A stretch of DNA of 64,000 bases from Hymenobacter sublimis (GCF_023101345.1 NZ_CP095848.1:3126001-3190000), one strand, 5' to 3'. Positions 25,738-33,829 are shown, counted from the stretch's first letter. Notes: generated by a model from the sequence alone, not told the origin. Made by a program: numbers and translations.

Positions 25738-27222
25738 CTAGGCCCCGTTTACCAGTGCCGCTACGGCAGCTTCCAGCTCCTGCTGGCGCTGGCGGCGCTC
25801 CACTTCCACCGGAGCCGCCGCACGTACCTCACAGTTCGGAATGGTGCACCGCTCGCAGGTTTCGTTTACCTCCTTCTGGGGAATAACCACATCGTCGAGG
25901 AAGCGGATTTTCTGCCGCAGGTTCTCGTCGCAGAGCAAACCCACCGTAACGCTCACGGCGGGCTCAGTAGCGGCGCCGGCGCGGGCCAGGGTCAGGCAGA
26001 GGTACTCGTCGTTGTTGGGGTAGTGGGAGCGTTGGGCCCCAAGCGTATAATTCGGCGCGTGGGTGGCGGGCTGCTGGCGCAACTCGGCAATCATGCGCAG
26101 GGAAATCCAGCGGCGGCAATAGTGCTCGTGCAATTCGTTGCCGTGGGGGTTATGCAGGCGCGAGAGGTGGAGCTCCTTGGTTAGCTTGTAGCCGGCCGAG
26201 GCATTGGCTTGGTCGAAGCGCAGGAAAAATAGGCTCTGGATACCGAAGTGGCGCGGCAGCAGGTTGGTAATACGCTGCATGAACATCTCCGGCGACACAT
26301 CATACTTGGCCAGCAACTCCAGCAGCAAGGCTGGGTCCCACTTCTTGGAGTTGAAAAAGCGCGTGAGGTCACGCACCAGCATTTCCTCGTCCATGAGCAA
26401 AGCCCCTGCGAAGTACGATGCCTTAAAATTATTGAGTACTTCCTCGAAGGAACGCACCGGGAAGGAGGCATTCACGTAGGGCCGCTCCCGCAGGGCGAGG
26501 TAGTTGAACGCTACCTCCCGGCCCAACACGAAACCTTCCTGGGCCCCGCTCATGCCGGGCCGCAACAACAAGCGCTTGGCTTTGGGCTGGAATACGGAGC
26601 GCAGTCGCCCGAGGTGGGCGTACTGATCCAGGCCGCTCCGGTCAATGGTATACCCGTAGGTTTCCACCAGCACCCGCTCCAGCTGGCTCCGGTCGAGGGG
26701 GGCTGCGGCGGGCAGCTTGTGCTCCACCATAAAGGTGCGCACATCCTGCTCCAGCTCCTCAAAGTAATTGTCGTGCATCTCCTGAAAAGAGCGCAACGCA
26801 GCCAGGAAAAAGTGCTCCTGACGCATTTCGTAGTTGCGCGCAATTTCAAACAGGGTGCTGATAAAGGCGTTCATCTTGGCTGGCGCATCGGCAATCAGCT
26901 CCACAATGCGCAGTGGGTCCAGCCCGAACATGTCCAGCGGAAACTCCTTGAGCAAGTCCGACTGCAGCAGCTCGGAAATGGGTTCCAAGCGCCGGCTCAG
27001 AGTCAGGGAGGTGAGCTGGTCGTAGCTGACGCCCAATACTTTGCTCAGGCTCAGAATTTTATCGGCCTTGGGGTATTTCTTGCCCTTCTCAATCTCATTG
27101 AGGTAGGAAACCGAGACGTCGCAGGCGCGGGCCAGCTCCGCGGGGGTGTAGCCGCGCTCCTGGCGCAACTCCCGCAGTTTCAGCCCAAAAATCAACCGGA
27201 CAACCTGACCGTGACTCAGCAT
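25738..27222 (-). CDS. XRE-family regulator of the PrpR/RamB (DUF2083) type
   Basis: This is a 494-residue protein. The N-terminal Cro/C1 helix-turn-helix (about 14-70) is clear: LKLRELRQERGY, VSVSYLNEIEKGKKYP. The middle (about 180-330) matches the IrrE/ImmA-like region of this family but has no HExxH zinc motif, so it is unlikely to be a protease. The C-terminal part has a Cys pattern CERCTIPNC followed by RAAAP, typical of the DUF2083 region; in mycobacterial PrpR such cysteines bind a 4Fe-4S cluster. Relatives control propionate, glyoxylate or acyl-CoA metabolism. No such target genes lie adjacent, so the regulon is unknown. Confidence 0.87.
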   Translation of the reverse strand: MLSHGQVVRLIFGLKLRELRQERGYTPAELARACDVSVSYLNEIEKGKKYPKADKILSLSKVLGVSYDQLTSLTLSRRLEPISELLQSDLLKEFPLDMFGLDPLRIVELIADAPAKMNAFISTLFEIARNYEMRQEHFFLAALRSFQEMHDNYFEELEQDVRTFMVEHKLPAAAPLDRSQLERVLVETYGYTIDRSGLDQYAHLGRLRSVFQPKAKRLLLRPGMSGAQEGFVLGREVAFNYLALRERPYVNASFPVRSFEEVLNNFKASYFAGALLMDEEMLVRDLTRFFNSKKWDPALLLELLAKYDVSPEMFMQRITNLLPRHFGIQSLFFLRFDQANASAGYKLTKELHLSRLHNPHGNELHEHYCRRWISLRMIAELRQQPATHAPNYTLGAQRSHYPNNDEYLCLTLARAGAATEPAVSVTVGLLCDENLRQKIRFLDDVVIPQKEVNETCERCTIPNCEVRAAAPVEVERRQRQQELEAAVAALVNGA

Positions 27223-27528
27223 AACTAGGAATGAGGTAGAACGTGTGGCGGGTAAAGATGCGGTGATGGACGTCCTGACTGGGGCATCGGCTGCCTCATT
27301 AAGGCAAATACATGATGCCTGTGCGGGCTATTTGCTAGGTAGCACGACTACCGACGGAACAGCCGAGTCAGGAAGCAAGCACATTTTACATCAAAAACCT
27401 ACAAATCTAGGCCTATGCATCGGCTTTAAGAAATTAGCGAATCTTCACCTGACCGTAGTCGCGTTATCAGCCACAGCTAACGCCTTCTTACTCGCCGGCT
27501 ACTTGCGTCACGGGGGGAGTGGGGCTAC
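27223..27528. other. 306-base intergenic region between the XRE gene and comB
   Basis: Both flanking genes are on the minus strand. The part next to 27222 should hold the regulator's promoter (minus-strand GCATCTTTA about 45 bases upstream is a weak -7 candidate). A short plus-strand open frame crosses it but has no coding character, and I see no terminator hairpin after comB. Confidence 0.45.
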
Positions 27529-28263
27529 CTACTTCGGCAGACTCGTTATTTGCCCATTCCGAAACACGGGCACTACCGCGTATTCATCTTGGCGCATGCA
27601 AAACTCCATGTCTTTGTGGGCCTCCAGGTAGTTTAGGCGTCGTACGTGTGAAGATTTGAGCAGGTAGGCCGCCGGATCAGGCTGGGCCAGGGCCCACAAA
27701 TCAAGGGCGGCCAGGGTGGCATCGGAGTCCGTGGTTTGGAAATCGGCCTGCAGGCGGGCGGCCAGGGCTCCTCCGAACAAGGTATCTTCCAGGCAAAAGT
27801 TACCCTTCCAACCGGCGCACACTATTACCACATCTTTCCCCACCTGCCGCAGATGCTCCGCCACGGCCCCGATGTTCAGGAACGCGCCCACCACAATTTC
27901 CTCGGCGGCGGCCGATAGATGCAGGGCGCGGGTGCCGTTGGTGGTAGTAATGGCGACCCCGCGGCCGCGCACGGGCACTACCCCATTGAGGTAGCCGAAG
28001 GGCGAGTTGCCCAGGTCCACGCCGGCTGCTTGTTGCCCGTCGCGCTCCGCGGCCGTGAGGTAACCCTCGGCCGCCATAGCCTGGCAGTCGGCCAGCTCGC
28101 TGAACGGCACCAAGTGGGTAACGCCCTGAGCCAGCGCCGTTACAATGGAAGAAGTAGCGCGCAAAATATCCACCACTACTGCTACCCTACCTTGCAGATT
28201 GAACACAGGTAGCAGCTCAGGCGAAAAGCAGATGTCGAGAGTGGGGAGACGGGAGGATGACAT
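27529..28263 (-). CDS. comB: 2-phosphosulfolactate phosphatase family protein
   Basis: The 244-residue length and motifs match ComB: VVVDILRATSSIVTAL near the N terminus, FGYLNGV in the centre, TTTNGTRAL and VCAGWKGNFCLEDTLFGGAL. ComB dephosphorylates (R)-2-phospho-3-sulfolactate, a step to sulfolactate in coenzyme M synthesis in archaea. In bacteria that make no coenzyme M the product may serve as an osmolyte, a spore component or a sulfonate precursor. No ComA or ComC gene is in the window. The start at 28263 is the only good ATG. Confidence 0.9.
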   Translation of the reverse strand: MSSSRLPTLDICFSPELLPVFNLQGRVAVVVDILRATSSIVTALAQGVTHLVPFSELADCQAMAAEGYLTAAERDGQQAAGVDLGNSPFGYLNGVVPVRGRGVAITTTNGTRALHLSAAAEEIVVGAFLNIGAVAEHLRQVGKDVVIVCAGWKGNFCLEDTLFGGALAARLQADFQTTDSDATLAALDLWALAQPDPAAYLLKSSHVRRLNYLEAHKDMEFCMRQDEYAVVPVFRNGQITSLPK

Positions 28264-28282
28264 ACCATGCAGTAATTAAGCA

Positions 28283-28383
28283 GAACGTCATTCCGAGCGA
28301 AGCGAGGAATCTCGCGTGCTGATGTTGAGTAACCGTTACAACATCAGCACGCGAGATTCCTCGCTTCGCTCGGAATGACGTTC
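28283..28383. repeat. Perfect 45-bp inverted repeat (REP/MITE-like, CATTCCGAGCG type)
   Basis: Bases 28283-28327 are exactly complementary to 28339-28383, with an 11-base loop (agtaaccgtta). The arm contains cattccgagcgaagcgagg, a word of the type I recall as dispersed in many bacterial genomes. It lies between gcvT (ends 28414) and the start of comB (28263), both on the minus strand. Confidence 0.95.
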
Positions 28384-28413
28384 CTGTACGTTTTATCTTC
28401 TGGTTGAAGTCAC

Positions 28414-29520
28414 TTACGCTTCCTCGGTGCCTTTCACGAAGGGCAGCTTCACAACGGTAGCGGGCAGTTGCTTGCCGCGCACCTGCACGAAAATCTTGCT
28501 ACCGGGTGTGCTCAGTTCGGTTTGCACGTAGCCCAGGCCAATGCCCTTGCTCAGGCTCGGCGACTGGGTACCGCTGGTTACGTCGCCTACTTTCTCGCCG
28601 GCTTCGTTCACCAGTTCGTAATGCCCGCGCGGAATGCCGGGGCCGTCCATCAGGAAGCCCACCAGCTTGCGCTCTACGCCCGCTTCCTTCTGCTTTTTCA
28701 GGCTGTCGGCGTTGGTAAACTCCTTAGTAAATTTGGTAATCCAGCCGAGGCCTGCTTCTAGGGGTGAGGTTTCGTCGGTGATGTCGTTGCCGTAGAGGCA
28801 GTAGCCCATTTCCAGGCGCAGCGTGTCGCGGGCTCCCAGGCCGATGGGTTTCAGGCCGTGGGGCTGGCCGGCTTCCATAATTTTCTGCCACACCTGCTGG
28901 GCGTGTTCATTGGGAACGTACAGCTCAAAGCCGCCCGCCCCGGTGTAGCCCGTGGCCGAGATAATGACGTTAGGCGCGCCAGCGAAGGTACCCTGCACGA
29001 AAGAATAGTAGGGAATGGTGCTCAGGTCGGTATCGGTCAGGCCCTGGAGCGCGGCAATGGCTTTGGGCCCTTGCACGGCAAACAGGCTGATGTCGTCCGA
29101 CACGTTTTGCATCTCGGCGCCGTCGGTGTTGAACTGCTGAATCCAGTTCCAGTCCTTGTCAATATTGGAGGCGTTAACCACCAGCAGGTAGTCTTCCTCA
29201 CCCAGCATGTACACCAGCAAGTCATCCACGATGCCGCCCTCCTGGTTGGGCAGGCAGGAATACTGCGCCTTGCCGGGGCTGAGCTTGCTGGCATCGTTGG
29301 AAGTCACGCGCTGAATTAGGGGTAGGGCCTGGGGGCCGCGTACCCGGAACTCGCCCATGTGCGACACGTCGAAGATACCCACGGCCCGCCGCACCGTGTG
29401 GTGCTCGTCGAGGTCGGAGGAGTAGCGCACCGGCATGTTGTAGCCCGCGAAGGGCACCATTTTGGCACCTAGCTGCTGGTGCACGTCGTTGAGAGGAACG
29501 GTTTTGAGCGTTTCAGACAT
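28414..29520 (-). CDS. gcvT: Glycine cleavage system aminomethyltransferase (T protein)
   Basis: GcvT transfers the methylene group from the H-protein-bound intermediate to tetrahydrofolate and releases ammonia. From the ATG at 29520 the protein has 368 residues, the usual length. Signatures include [24 protein letters not shown], the [17 protein letters not shown] block, [18 protein letters not shown] and the C-terminal [12 protein letters not shown]. The upstream extension of the open frame to 29610 lacks similarity. GcvH and GcvP are not in the window, so the complex is encoded at dispersed loci. A minus-strand TACTTTCG near 29630 may be the -7 box. Confidence 0.96.
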   Translation of the reverse strand: MSETLKTVPLNDVHQQLGAKMVPFAGYNMPVRYSSDLDEHHTVRRAVGIFDVSHMGEFRVRGPQALPLIQRVTSNDASKLSPGKAQYSCLPNQEGGIVDDLLVYMLGEEDYLLVVNASNIDKDWNWIQQFNTDGAEMQNVSDDISLFAVQGPKAIAALQGLTDTDLSTIPYYSFVQGTFAGAPNVIISATGYTGAGGFELYVPNEHAQQVWQKIMEAGQPHGLKPIGLGARDTLRLEMGYCLYGNDITDETSPLEAGLGWITKFTKEFTNADSLKKQKEAGVERKLVGFLMDGPGIPRGHYELVNEAGEKVGDVTSGTQSPSLSKGIGLGYVQTELSTPGSKIFVQVRGKQLPATVVKLPFVKGTEEA

Positions 29521-29665
29521 GGGGTGGGAAATGAGGTAGAAATAGCAAATTGAGGTTGGTAGCCAAGCGGGGCGGCTAGCCCCACGGGGCCCGGGCTGGG
29601 AAGCCAGCAAGCCATTGGCAGGGCGAAAGTAGCCAATTATGCCGGGCTGGCGCGAGCAGGTTTGT

Positions 29666-29673
29666 TATCTTTG
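29666..29673 (+). promoter_or_regulatory. -7 promoter box (TATCTTTG) of the CZB-kinase-receiver operon
   Basis: This is an exact match to TAnnTTTG. It lies about 90 bases ahead of the CZB gene start, and no other box is seen between the three genes that follow. A -33 TTG at normal spacing is not obvious. Confidence 0.55.
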
Positions 29674-29764
29674 TTCCTCCTGGAATGCTGCTTCCAGCCG
29701 CCTAGCCTTTTGCCACTCCCCGCTTGTTCCCTGCCGCGGCATGGTTCAGAGTTTCTCCCCTCCC

Positions 29765-30130
29765 ATGCCCTACGATTTAAAACAGGAATTCGAATCAGCC
29801 AGCATTAAGCATCTGCTTTTTAAGTCGAAGCTGCGCTCTTTTTTGTACGGCAGCGGCACGAGTGAGGCGCCCATTCGCGACCCACAGGCGTGCATTTTTG
29901 GGCACTGGATTGCCGAGCGGGCCCTGCCGGATTTTGGGCATCTGCCCGAAACGCGGGAGCTAGACCGCGCCCACATCAAGATTCACCACGTGGCCAACCG
30001 GCTCATGGACCTGCACCAACGTGGCCACAAGGAAGAAGCTATTGCGGGCCTGTCGGAAATAAACGCCCTGGCTGATCATATTACCAAGCTCTTGCGTACG
30101 ATGGAGCAAAAACTCCGCGCCGAGCAGTAA
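29765..30130 (+). CDS. Stand-alone CZB (chemoreceptor zinc-binding) domain protein
   Basis: Starting at the ATG at 29765 gives 121 residues (ATG 29741 is an alternative). The whole protein is one helical CZB domain. The 3-His/1-Cys ligand pattern is visible as His16 (IKHLLFK), Cys43 in CIFGHW with the conserved Trp48, and His70 and His74 in AHIKIHH. CZB domains bind zinc very tightly, and in chemoreceptors and diguanylate cyclases they sense zinc or hypochlorous acid through the reactive Cys. Here the domain is not fused to an output domain. The gene sits 28 bases ahead of a histidine kinase, so it probably feeds that kinase. Confidence 0.85.
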   Translation: MPYDLKQEFESASIKHLLFKSKLRSFLYGSGTSEAPIRDPQACIFGHWIAERALPDFGHLPETRELDRAHIKIHHVANRLMDLHQRGHKEEAIAGLSEINALADHITKLLRTMEQKLRAEQ

Positions 30131-30157
30131 ACGGCCGGTTTCCTGTTACCGTGCTGC

Positions 30158-31663
30158 ATGAAGCTAAAAATCTCTACTAAACTCTTTGCCGGTTTCGTGG
30201 CCATCTCGGTGCTGTTTGCCGGGGTAGTTGCCATTAACTACCAACTCTCGCGGGCGGTGCTGCGCAACTCGCAGCGGGTAGAGCGCTCCACGCGCATTAC
30301 GGGCGAGGCCACTACCCTGCTGCGCAACATCATCGACATGGAAACCGGTTTTCGGGGCTACCTGCTCATCGGCAACGAAACCGTGCTGGAGCCCTATTAC
30401 GAAGGCGAACGAAACCTGCTGGGCCGGTTTGCCCAGCTGCGCGACGAGCTAACGGTGGCCACGCCCCAGTACGAGCGCATGATTCGGGCCCAGCAACTGT
30501 TCCAGCAGTGGGCCGCTTACTCCCACTTGCTCATCAGCGAGAAACGGGAGGCCCTGCGCCGCAACTCCAGCCAAACCGGCCTCGATGGCTTGGAGCACCG
30601 CAACCTGACTACCGATCTGACGGGCAAGAACCTGATGGATCAGATTCGGGTGCTGTTCGCGGCCTTCGAGAAGGTAGAAACCCAAACTCGCATTAAGCAG
30701 CGCGTGAAGCTGGGCGACAGTATCCGGGAAACCCGCATTCTATCGGTGAGCATTACGTTGGCCACCATTTTTCTGGGCCTGCTGTACGCCTCCTACCTGG
30801 TGCGGCAGCTCGCGCGCCGCATTGGGGGCATGGTGAGCCAGGCCCAGCGCATTGCGGCCGGCAACTATACGGCCCAAGTGCACGACACGGAGCAGGATGA
30901 GCTTACGGAGCTGGCCGACTCGCTCAATACCATGACCGACACCATTAACACGAACATCCGACAGCTGGAGCGGCGCAACCAGGAGCTGGACCAGTTTGCC
31001 TACGTGGTGTCGCACGACTTGAAGGCGCCGTTGCGGGGCATTGAAACGGCCTCGCGCTGGATTGAAGAGGATATGGGCAAAGACTTGCCTGAACACATCC
31101 GGGAGTTCTTGAAGCTGATGCGTACCCGGGTGCGACGCATGGAAAGCCTGATTTCCGGTATTCTGGATTTAGCTAGGGTAGGCCGCACACCCCAGGCCGA
31201 CGAGCCGGTTTTCGTACGCCAGCTGCTGCGGGAAATCATTGACTCCCTGGAATTGCCCGTGGGTTTCGAGGTGGAGCTGCCATTTTACCTGCCGACCTTA
31301 CACACAAACCGCGTTCAGCTCCAGCAAGTATTTACCAACCTGATCAGCAACGCCGTAAAATACCACGACCGCCCCGAGCACGGCAACGTGCGCATCGGTT
31401 GCATAGAGGGGCCGCAGTTCTACACCTTCTCCGTAGCCGACGACGGGCCGGGCATTGCCCCGGAGTACCACGAGCGGATATTCGTCATTTTCCAGACCCT
31501 AACGGAGCGTGATACCCTGGAAAGCACCGGGGTAGGCCTGGCAATTGTCAAGAAAATTGTGGAGCGCCAGGGCGGCACCATTCGCGTTGAATCAACTGAG
31601 GGTCAGGGGGCCACTTTCATCTTCACCTGGCCTAAGGAGCGTACCCGCCGCCTGGAAAACTGA
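30158..31663 (+). CDS. CHASE3-HAMP sensor histidine kinase
   Basis: This is a 501-residue protein. TM1 is at about 8-28. The periplasmic CHASE3 domain at about 36-190 carries the signature METGFRGYLL (61-70). TM2 is at about 195-215, HAMP at 216-270 and HisKA around the phospho-acceptor His286 (YVVSHDLKAPLRG). The ATPase domain has an N box (LISNAVKYHD), G1 (DDGPGIAP) and G2 (GVGLAIVKKIV). The kinase core is of the Cph1/phytochrome-like kind that often works with small Rcp1-type receivers. The gene is flanked by a CZB protein and exactly such a receiver, forming one likely operon. Confidence 0.93.
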   Translation: MKLKISTKLFAGFVAISVLFAGVVAINYQLSRAVLRNSQRVERSTRITGEATTLLRNIIDMETGFRGYLLIGNETVLEPYYEGERNLLGRFAQLRDELTVATPQYERMIRAQQLFQQWAAYSHLLISEKREALRRNSSQTGLDGLEHRNLTTDLTGKNLMDQIRVLFAAFEKVETQTRIKQRVKLGDSIRETRILSVSITLATIFLGLLYASYLVRQLARRIGGMVSQAQRIAAGNYTAQVHDTEQDELTELADSLNTMTDTINTNIRQLERRNQELDQFAYVVSHDLKAPLRGIETASRWIEEDMGKDLPEHIREFLKLMRTRVRRMESLISGILDLARVGRTPQADEPVFVRQLLREIIDSLELPVGFEVELPFYLPTLHTNRVQLQQVFTNLISNAVKYHDRPEHGNVRIGCIEGPQFYTFSVADDGPGIAPEYHERIFVIFQTLTERDTLESTGVGLAIVKKIVERQGGTIRVESTEGQGATFIFTWPKERTRRLEN

Positions 31664-31751
31664 GCCGCGCTGGTTCCGAACACCGCCATTATGCGGTAGT
31701 TGCCGTATAAAAATGCCGCTGCCACCTGGTATTTATCCTGCTCCTTTCCTT

Positions 31752-32195
31752 ATGGCTTCTACCCCTGATCAACCCAGTATTCTGCTCGTCGAGGACGACC
31801 AGATGGATATAATGAACGTGCAGCGCGAGTTGCGCAAGCATAACGTGGACGTGCCCCTGCACATTGCCCGCAACGGCCGCGAGGCCCTGAACATGCTGCG
31901 CGGCGAGGGTGGCCAAGAGGCCATTCCCAAGCCCAGCGTGGTAATGCTGGACCTAAACATGCCCCGCATGAACGGGCTGGAACTGCTCTCTACCCTACGT
32001 TCTGACCCAGAGTTCGTGGGCCTTAACGTCTTCATCACCACAACGTCTGACCTGGAAACCGACCGCCTCAAGGCCCAGGACCTCGCCGTTAGCGGTTACA
32101 TCATCAAACCCCTGAGCTTCGACAGCTTCGGCGAGGGCGGCACCACCGTAGACGGCTTCAGCCTCTTCTTAGACCTACTGCGCCTGAAAGAGTGA
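31752..32195 (+). CDS. Single-domain response regulator, Rcp1 type
   Basis: This 147-residue receiver has no output domain. The acidic pocket is EDD (14-16) in LLVEDDQMD, the phospho-acceptor Asp67 sits in VMLDLNMPRMNG, and the conserved Thr and Lys are in ITTTSD and YIIKPL. The layout (DDxxD, long helix after beta-1, about 145 residues) matches Rcp1-like partners of phytochrome-type kinases. It lies 88 bases after the kinase gene. As it has no DNA-binding or enzymatic domain, it must relay the phosphate or bind a target protein. Confidence 0.92.
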   Translation: MASTPDQPSILLVEDDQMDIMNVQRELRKHNVDVPLHIARNGREALNMLRGEGGQEAIPKPSVVMLDLNMPRMNGLELLSTLRSDPEFVGLNVFITTTSDLETDRLKAQDLAVSGYIIKPLSFDSFGEGGTTVDGFSLFLDLLRLKE

Positions 32196-32432
32196 AATGG
32201 TAACTGAGTGAGTTGTCCTGGCGAGGAGGCACGACCAAGCCACCCTTCCTCTCATTTGCCCGAAGCTCAATAACCTGACAAGCCCTTACTTCCAGCGCGG
32301 AAGTAAGGGCTTGTCACATTTTAGCAGGGTAGCGCACTGGTCAGGAAGGACGGCTTCGTGCCTCGCCATGACAGCACGGAAAATTCATTCGCCATTTCAT
32401 TACCTGACTACTTCACCACCTCACTGCTTCAC
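32196..32432. repeat. Pair of REP-like elements in inverted orientation
   Basis: The sequence near 32216-32252 (gttgtcctggcgagg...), read in reverse complement, shares GGAAGG..GGCTT, CGTGCCTC and CGCCA.GACA with 32349-32375. The two copies flank an 18-bp perfect hairpin at 32276-32316. The region fills the gap between convergent genes ending at 32195 and 32429. Confidence 0.6.
32276..32316. terminator. Hairpin with perfect 18-bp stem, likely terminator
   Basis: Bases 32276-32293 are exactly complementary to 32299-32316 with loop agcgc. On the plus strand a short T-rich stretch (cattttag) follows. It lies 80 bases after the response-regulator stop. Confidence 0.7.
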
Positions 32433-33004
32433 AAAAGGCGGAAGCCCATGCGGTGGTGCTCGGTGGGACCAAAGTCGCGGATGGCGGTACGGTGGCGGGC
32501 GGTGGGGTAGCCTGCGTTTTGCTCCCAGCCGTAGTGCGGATACTCAGCCGCCAACTCCCGCATGCGCTCATCGCGGAAGGTTTTGGCCAGCACGGAGGCG
32601 GCGGCAATGTTGCGGTAGATACCGTCGCCTCCAATGATGCAGGTGTGCGGCAGGGTGGCGTGCGAGCGGAAGCGGTTGCCATCGACTAGCAGGTGCGTGG
32701 GGCGCGGCTGTAATTGGTCGGCGGCGCGGTGCATGGCCAAGTAGCTGGCCTGGGCGATATTGATACTGGCAATTTCCTGAGGCGAGGCTTCGGCTACAGC
32801 CCAGGCCACGGCTTCGCGGCATATTTCGGCCCGCACCTGCTCCCGGCGCTTGGCTGTCATCTGCTTGGAGTCGTTGAGGTAGCGGGGGGCAAAGTCGGGC
32901 GGCAGAATAACGGCGGCGGCAAACACAGGCCCGGCCAGACAGCCGCGGCCGGCTTCATCGAGGCCCGCTTCCAGGGGCTCGCCGGAGTAAGAAACTAGTA
33001 GCAT
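32429..33004 (-). CDS. rnhB: Ribonuclease HII
   Basis: RNase HII removes ribonucleotides and RNA primers from RNA-DNA hybrids. From the ATG at 33004 the protein has 191 residues, a normal length. The N-terminal GLDEAGRGCLAGPV holds two of the catalytic acidic residues (Asp and Glu), followed by YLNDSKQM, the LLVDGNRF segment (catalytic Asp) and the HYGWEQNAGYPT motif near the C terminus. A TTG three codons upstream is in frame but unlikely. It is convergent with the response-regulator gene across a REP-rich gap. Confidence 0.95.
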   Translation of the reverse strand: MLLVSYSGEPLEAGLDEAGRGCLAGPVFAAAVILPPDFAPRYLNDSKQMTAKRREQVRAEICREAVAWAVAEASPQEIASINIAQASYLAMHRAADQLQPRPTHLLVDGNRFRSHATLPHTCIIGGDGIYRNIAAASVLAKTFRDERMRELAAEYPHYGWEQNAGYPTARHRTAIRDFGPTEHHRMGFRLL

Positions 33005-33092
33005 ATGCCCCAAAAATACGGCTCAGACCATGCTATTCGGCTACTGAATGACACAATTTGACCAGCCACCACGGAGCACCACCCGAAAACGG

Positions 33093-33134
33093 GAAAAGCC
33101 TCCGCGGTGGCCGAAGCACCCGCGGAGGCTTTTC
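33093..33134 (-). terminator. Terminator of the small acidic-protein gene
   Basis: gaaaagcctccgcgg (33093-33107) pairs exactly with ccgcggaggcttttc (33120-33134) over a 12-base loop. It lies about 55 bases beyond the stop of the minus-strand gene at 33190, and the minus-strand 3' side is rich in T. Confidence 0.75.
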
Positions 33135-33189
33135 TATGGGTAAAAACTAATGGGCTAAAGGGAATATCTAGCCCTAAAAATCAGCAGGG

Positions 33190-33432
33190 CTAGTGGCTGC
33201 CAGCCGTAGTGCCCGCATCCGGACCAGCCGATTCGCCGCGGCGGAAACCCTGCTTGTCGCGGGGGCCTTCATCAATGGCGTCATCCTCATCGGTGGTGAT
33301 GTACACGTTGGTAGTGGGGCCTAAGCCTCCCGTTTTTTCGGCCAGCTCAGATTCGGCCTGGGCGTGCTTCAGATTGAACAGTGGGTCGCCTTCCTGTAGT
33401 TGAGATGCCTGGTTTTTTGGTTGATTAGCCAT
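33190..33432 (-). CDS. Small acidic hydrophilic protein
   Basis: From the ATG at 33432 the protein has 80 residues. It is polar, without signal or membrane segment, and is rich in Gly, Asp, Glu and Thr (TTDEDDAIDEGPRDKQ), so probably disordered. The upstream in-frame extension to 33606 crosses a terminator hairpin and is Cys-rich and unlike this part, so it is not counted. I recognise no family. Confidence 0.6.
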   Translation of the reverse strand: MANQPKNQASQLQEGDPLFNLKHAQAESELAEKTGGLGPTTNVYITTDEDDAIDEGPRDKQGFRRGESAGPDAGTTAGSH

Positions 33433-33548
33433 AAAAAGTACAGTGTCGGCCGGGAAATGAACGACCGATACTGGCTTCCTACGCGCGCTACACAGTAGAG
33501 GTTGGCAGGAGTTGCTTACATGATTTGGGCAGCTGGCCGCCAGAAAAT

Positions 33549-33697
33549 AAAAAAGCCGCTGCCCGAGGCAGCGGCCTTTTCCGTCGCATTGGCCGGCAAT
33601 TATCATTCATCCACCCTACTCCTTTTGCCGGGGTCAACACTACGCGGTACGAGCCTTCCTTTCCATAAACCCTACGCGCGCTGAATACTTAATGAGT
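33549..33697 (-). ncRNA. Candidate small RNA or leader transcript (no coding capacity)
   Basis: On the minus strand a TACCTTTG box (33705-33698) would start transcription near 33693. A terminator-like hairpin at 33551-33580 with a following T run would end it after about 145 bases. Only very short open frames occur in between. There is no match to an RNA family that I can recognise, so this is a position-based guess. Confidence 0.35.
33551..33580 (-). terminator. Terminator-like hairpin in the 33.4-33.9 kb gap
   Basis: aaaagccgctgcc pairs with ggcagcggcctttt (one bulged C) over a 3-base loop. On the minus strand it is followed by ttttttattttc. No annotated gene ends here, which is why a small transcript is suspected. 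Confidence 0.7.
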
Positions 33698-33705
33698 CAA
33701 AGGTA
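33698..33705 (-). promoter_or_regulatory. -7 promoter box (TACCTTTG) on the minus strand
   Basis: This is an exact TAnnTTTG match on the minus strand, with a TTG 24 bases further upstream. It points into the gap that ends in a terminator at 33551-33580. Confidence 0.45.
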
Positions 33706-33821
33706 TGCCCGCACTTAGGCCCTGCGCTGCAATATTGGACTAACAGCCTCCTTACGCCGGCCAACAGCTTGTTCCAACCGGCGAGGGTAGCTGAACAGCC
33801 CGGTAAGCCCGCGCCGCGCCC

Positions 33822-33829
33822 TACCTTTG
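33822..33829 (+). promoter_or_regulatory. -7 promoter box (TACCTTTG) of the Nudix gene
   Basis: This is an exact TAnnTTTG match lying 44 bases ahead of the Nudix ATG at 33874. No clear -33 element is visible. Confidence 0.55.

Noticed and set aside
26248..27228. A 326-codon open frame on the plus strand opposite the XRE regulator
   Set aside because: It is antisense to a gene with clear domain motifs and its translation has no recognisable fold. GC-rich DNA gives long antisense frames by codon bias.
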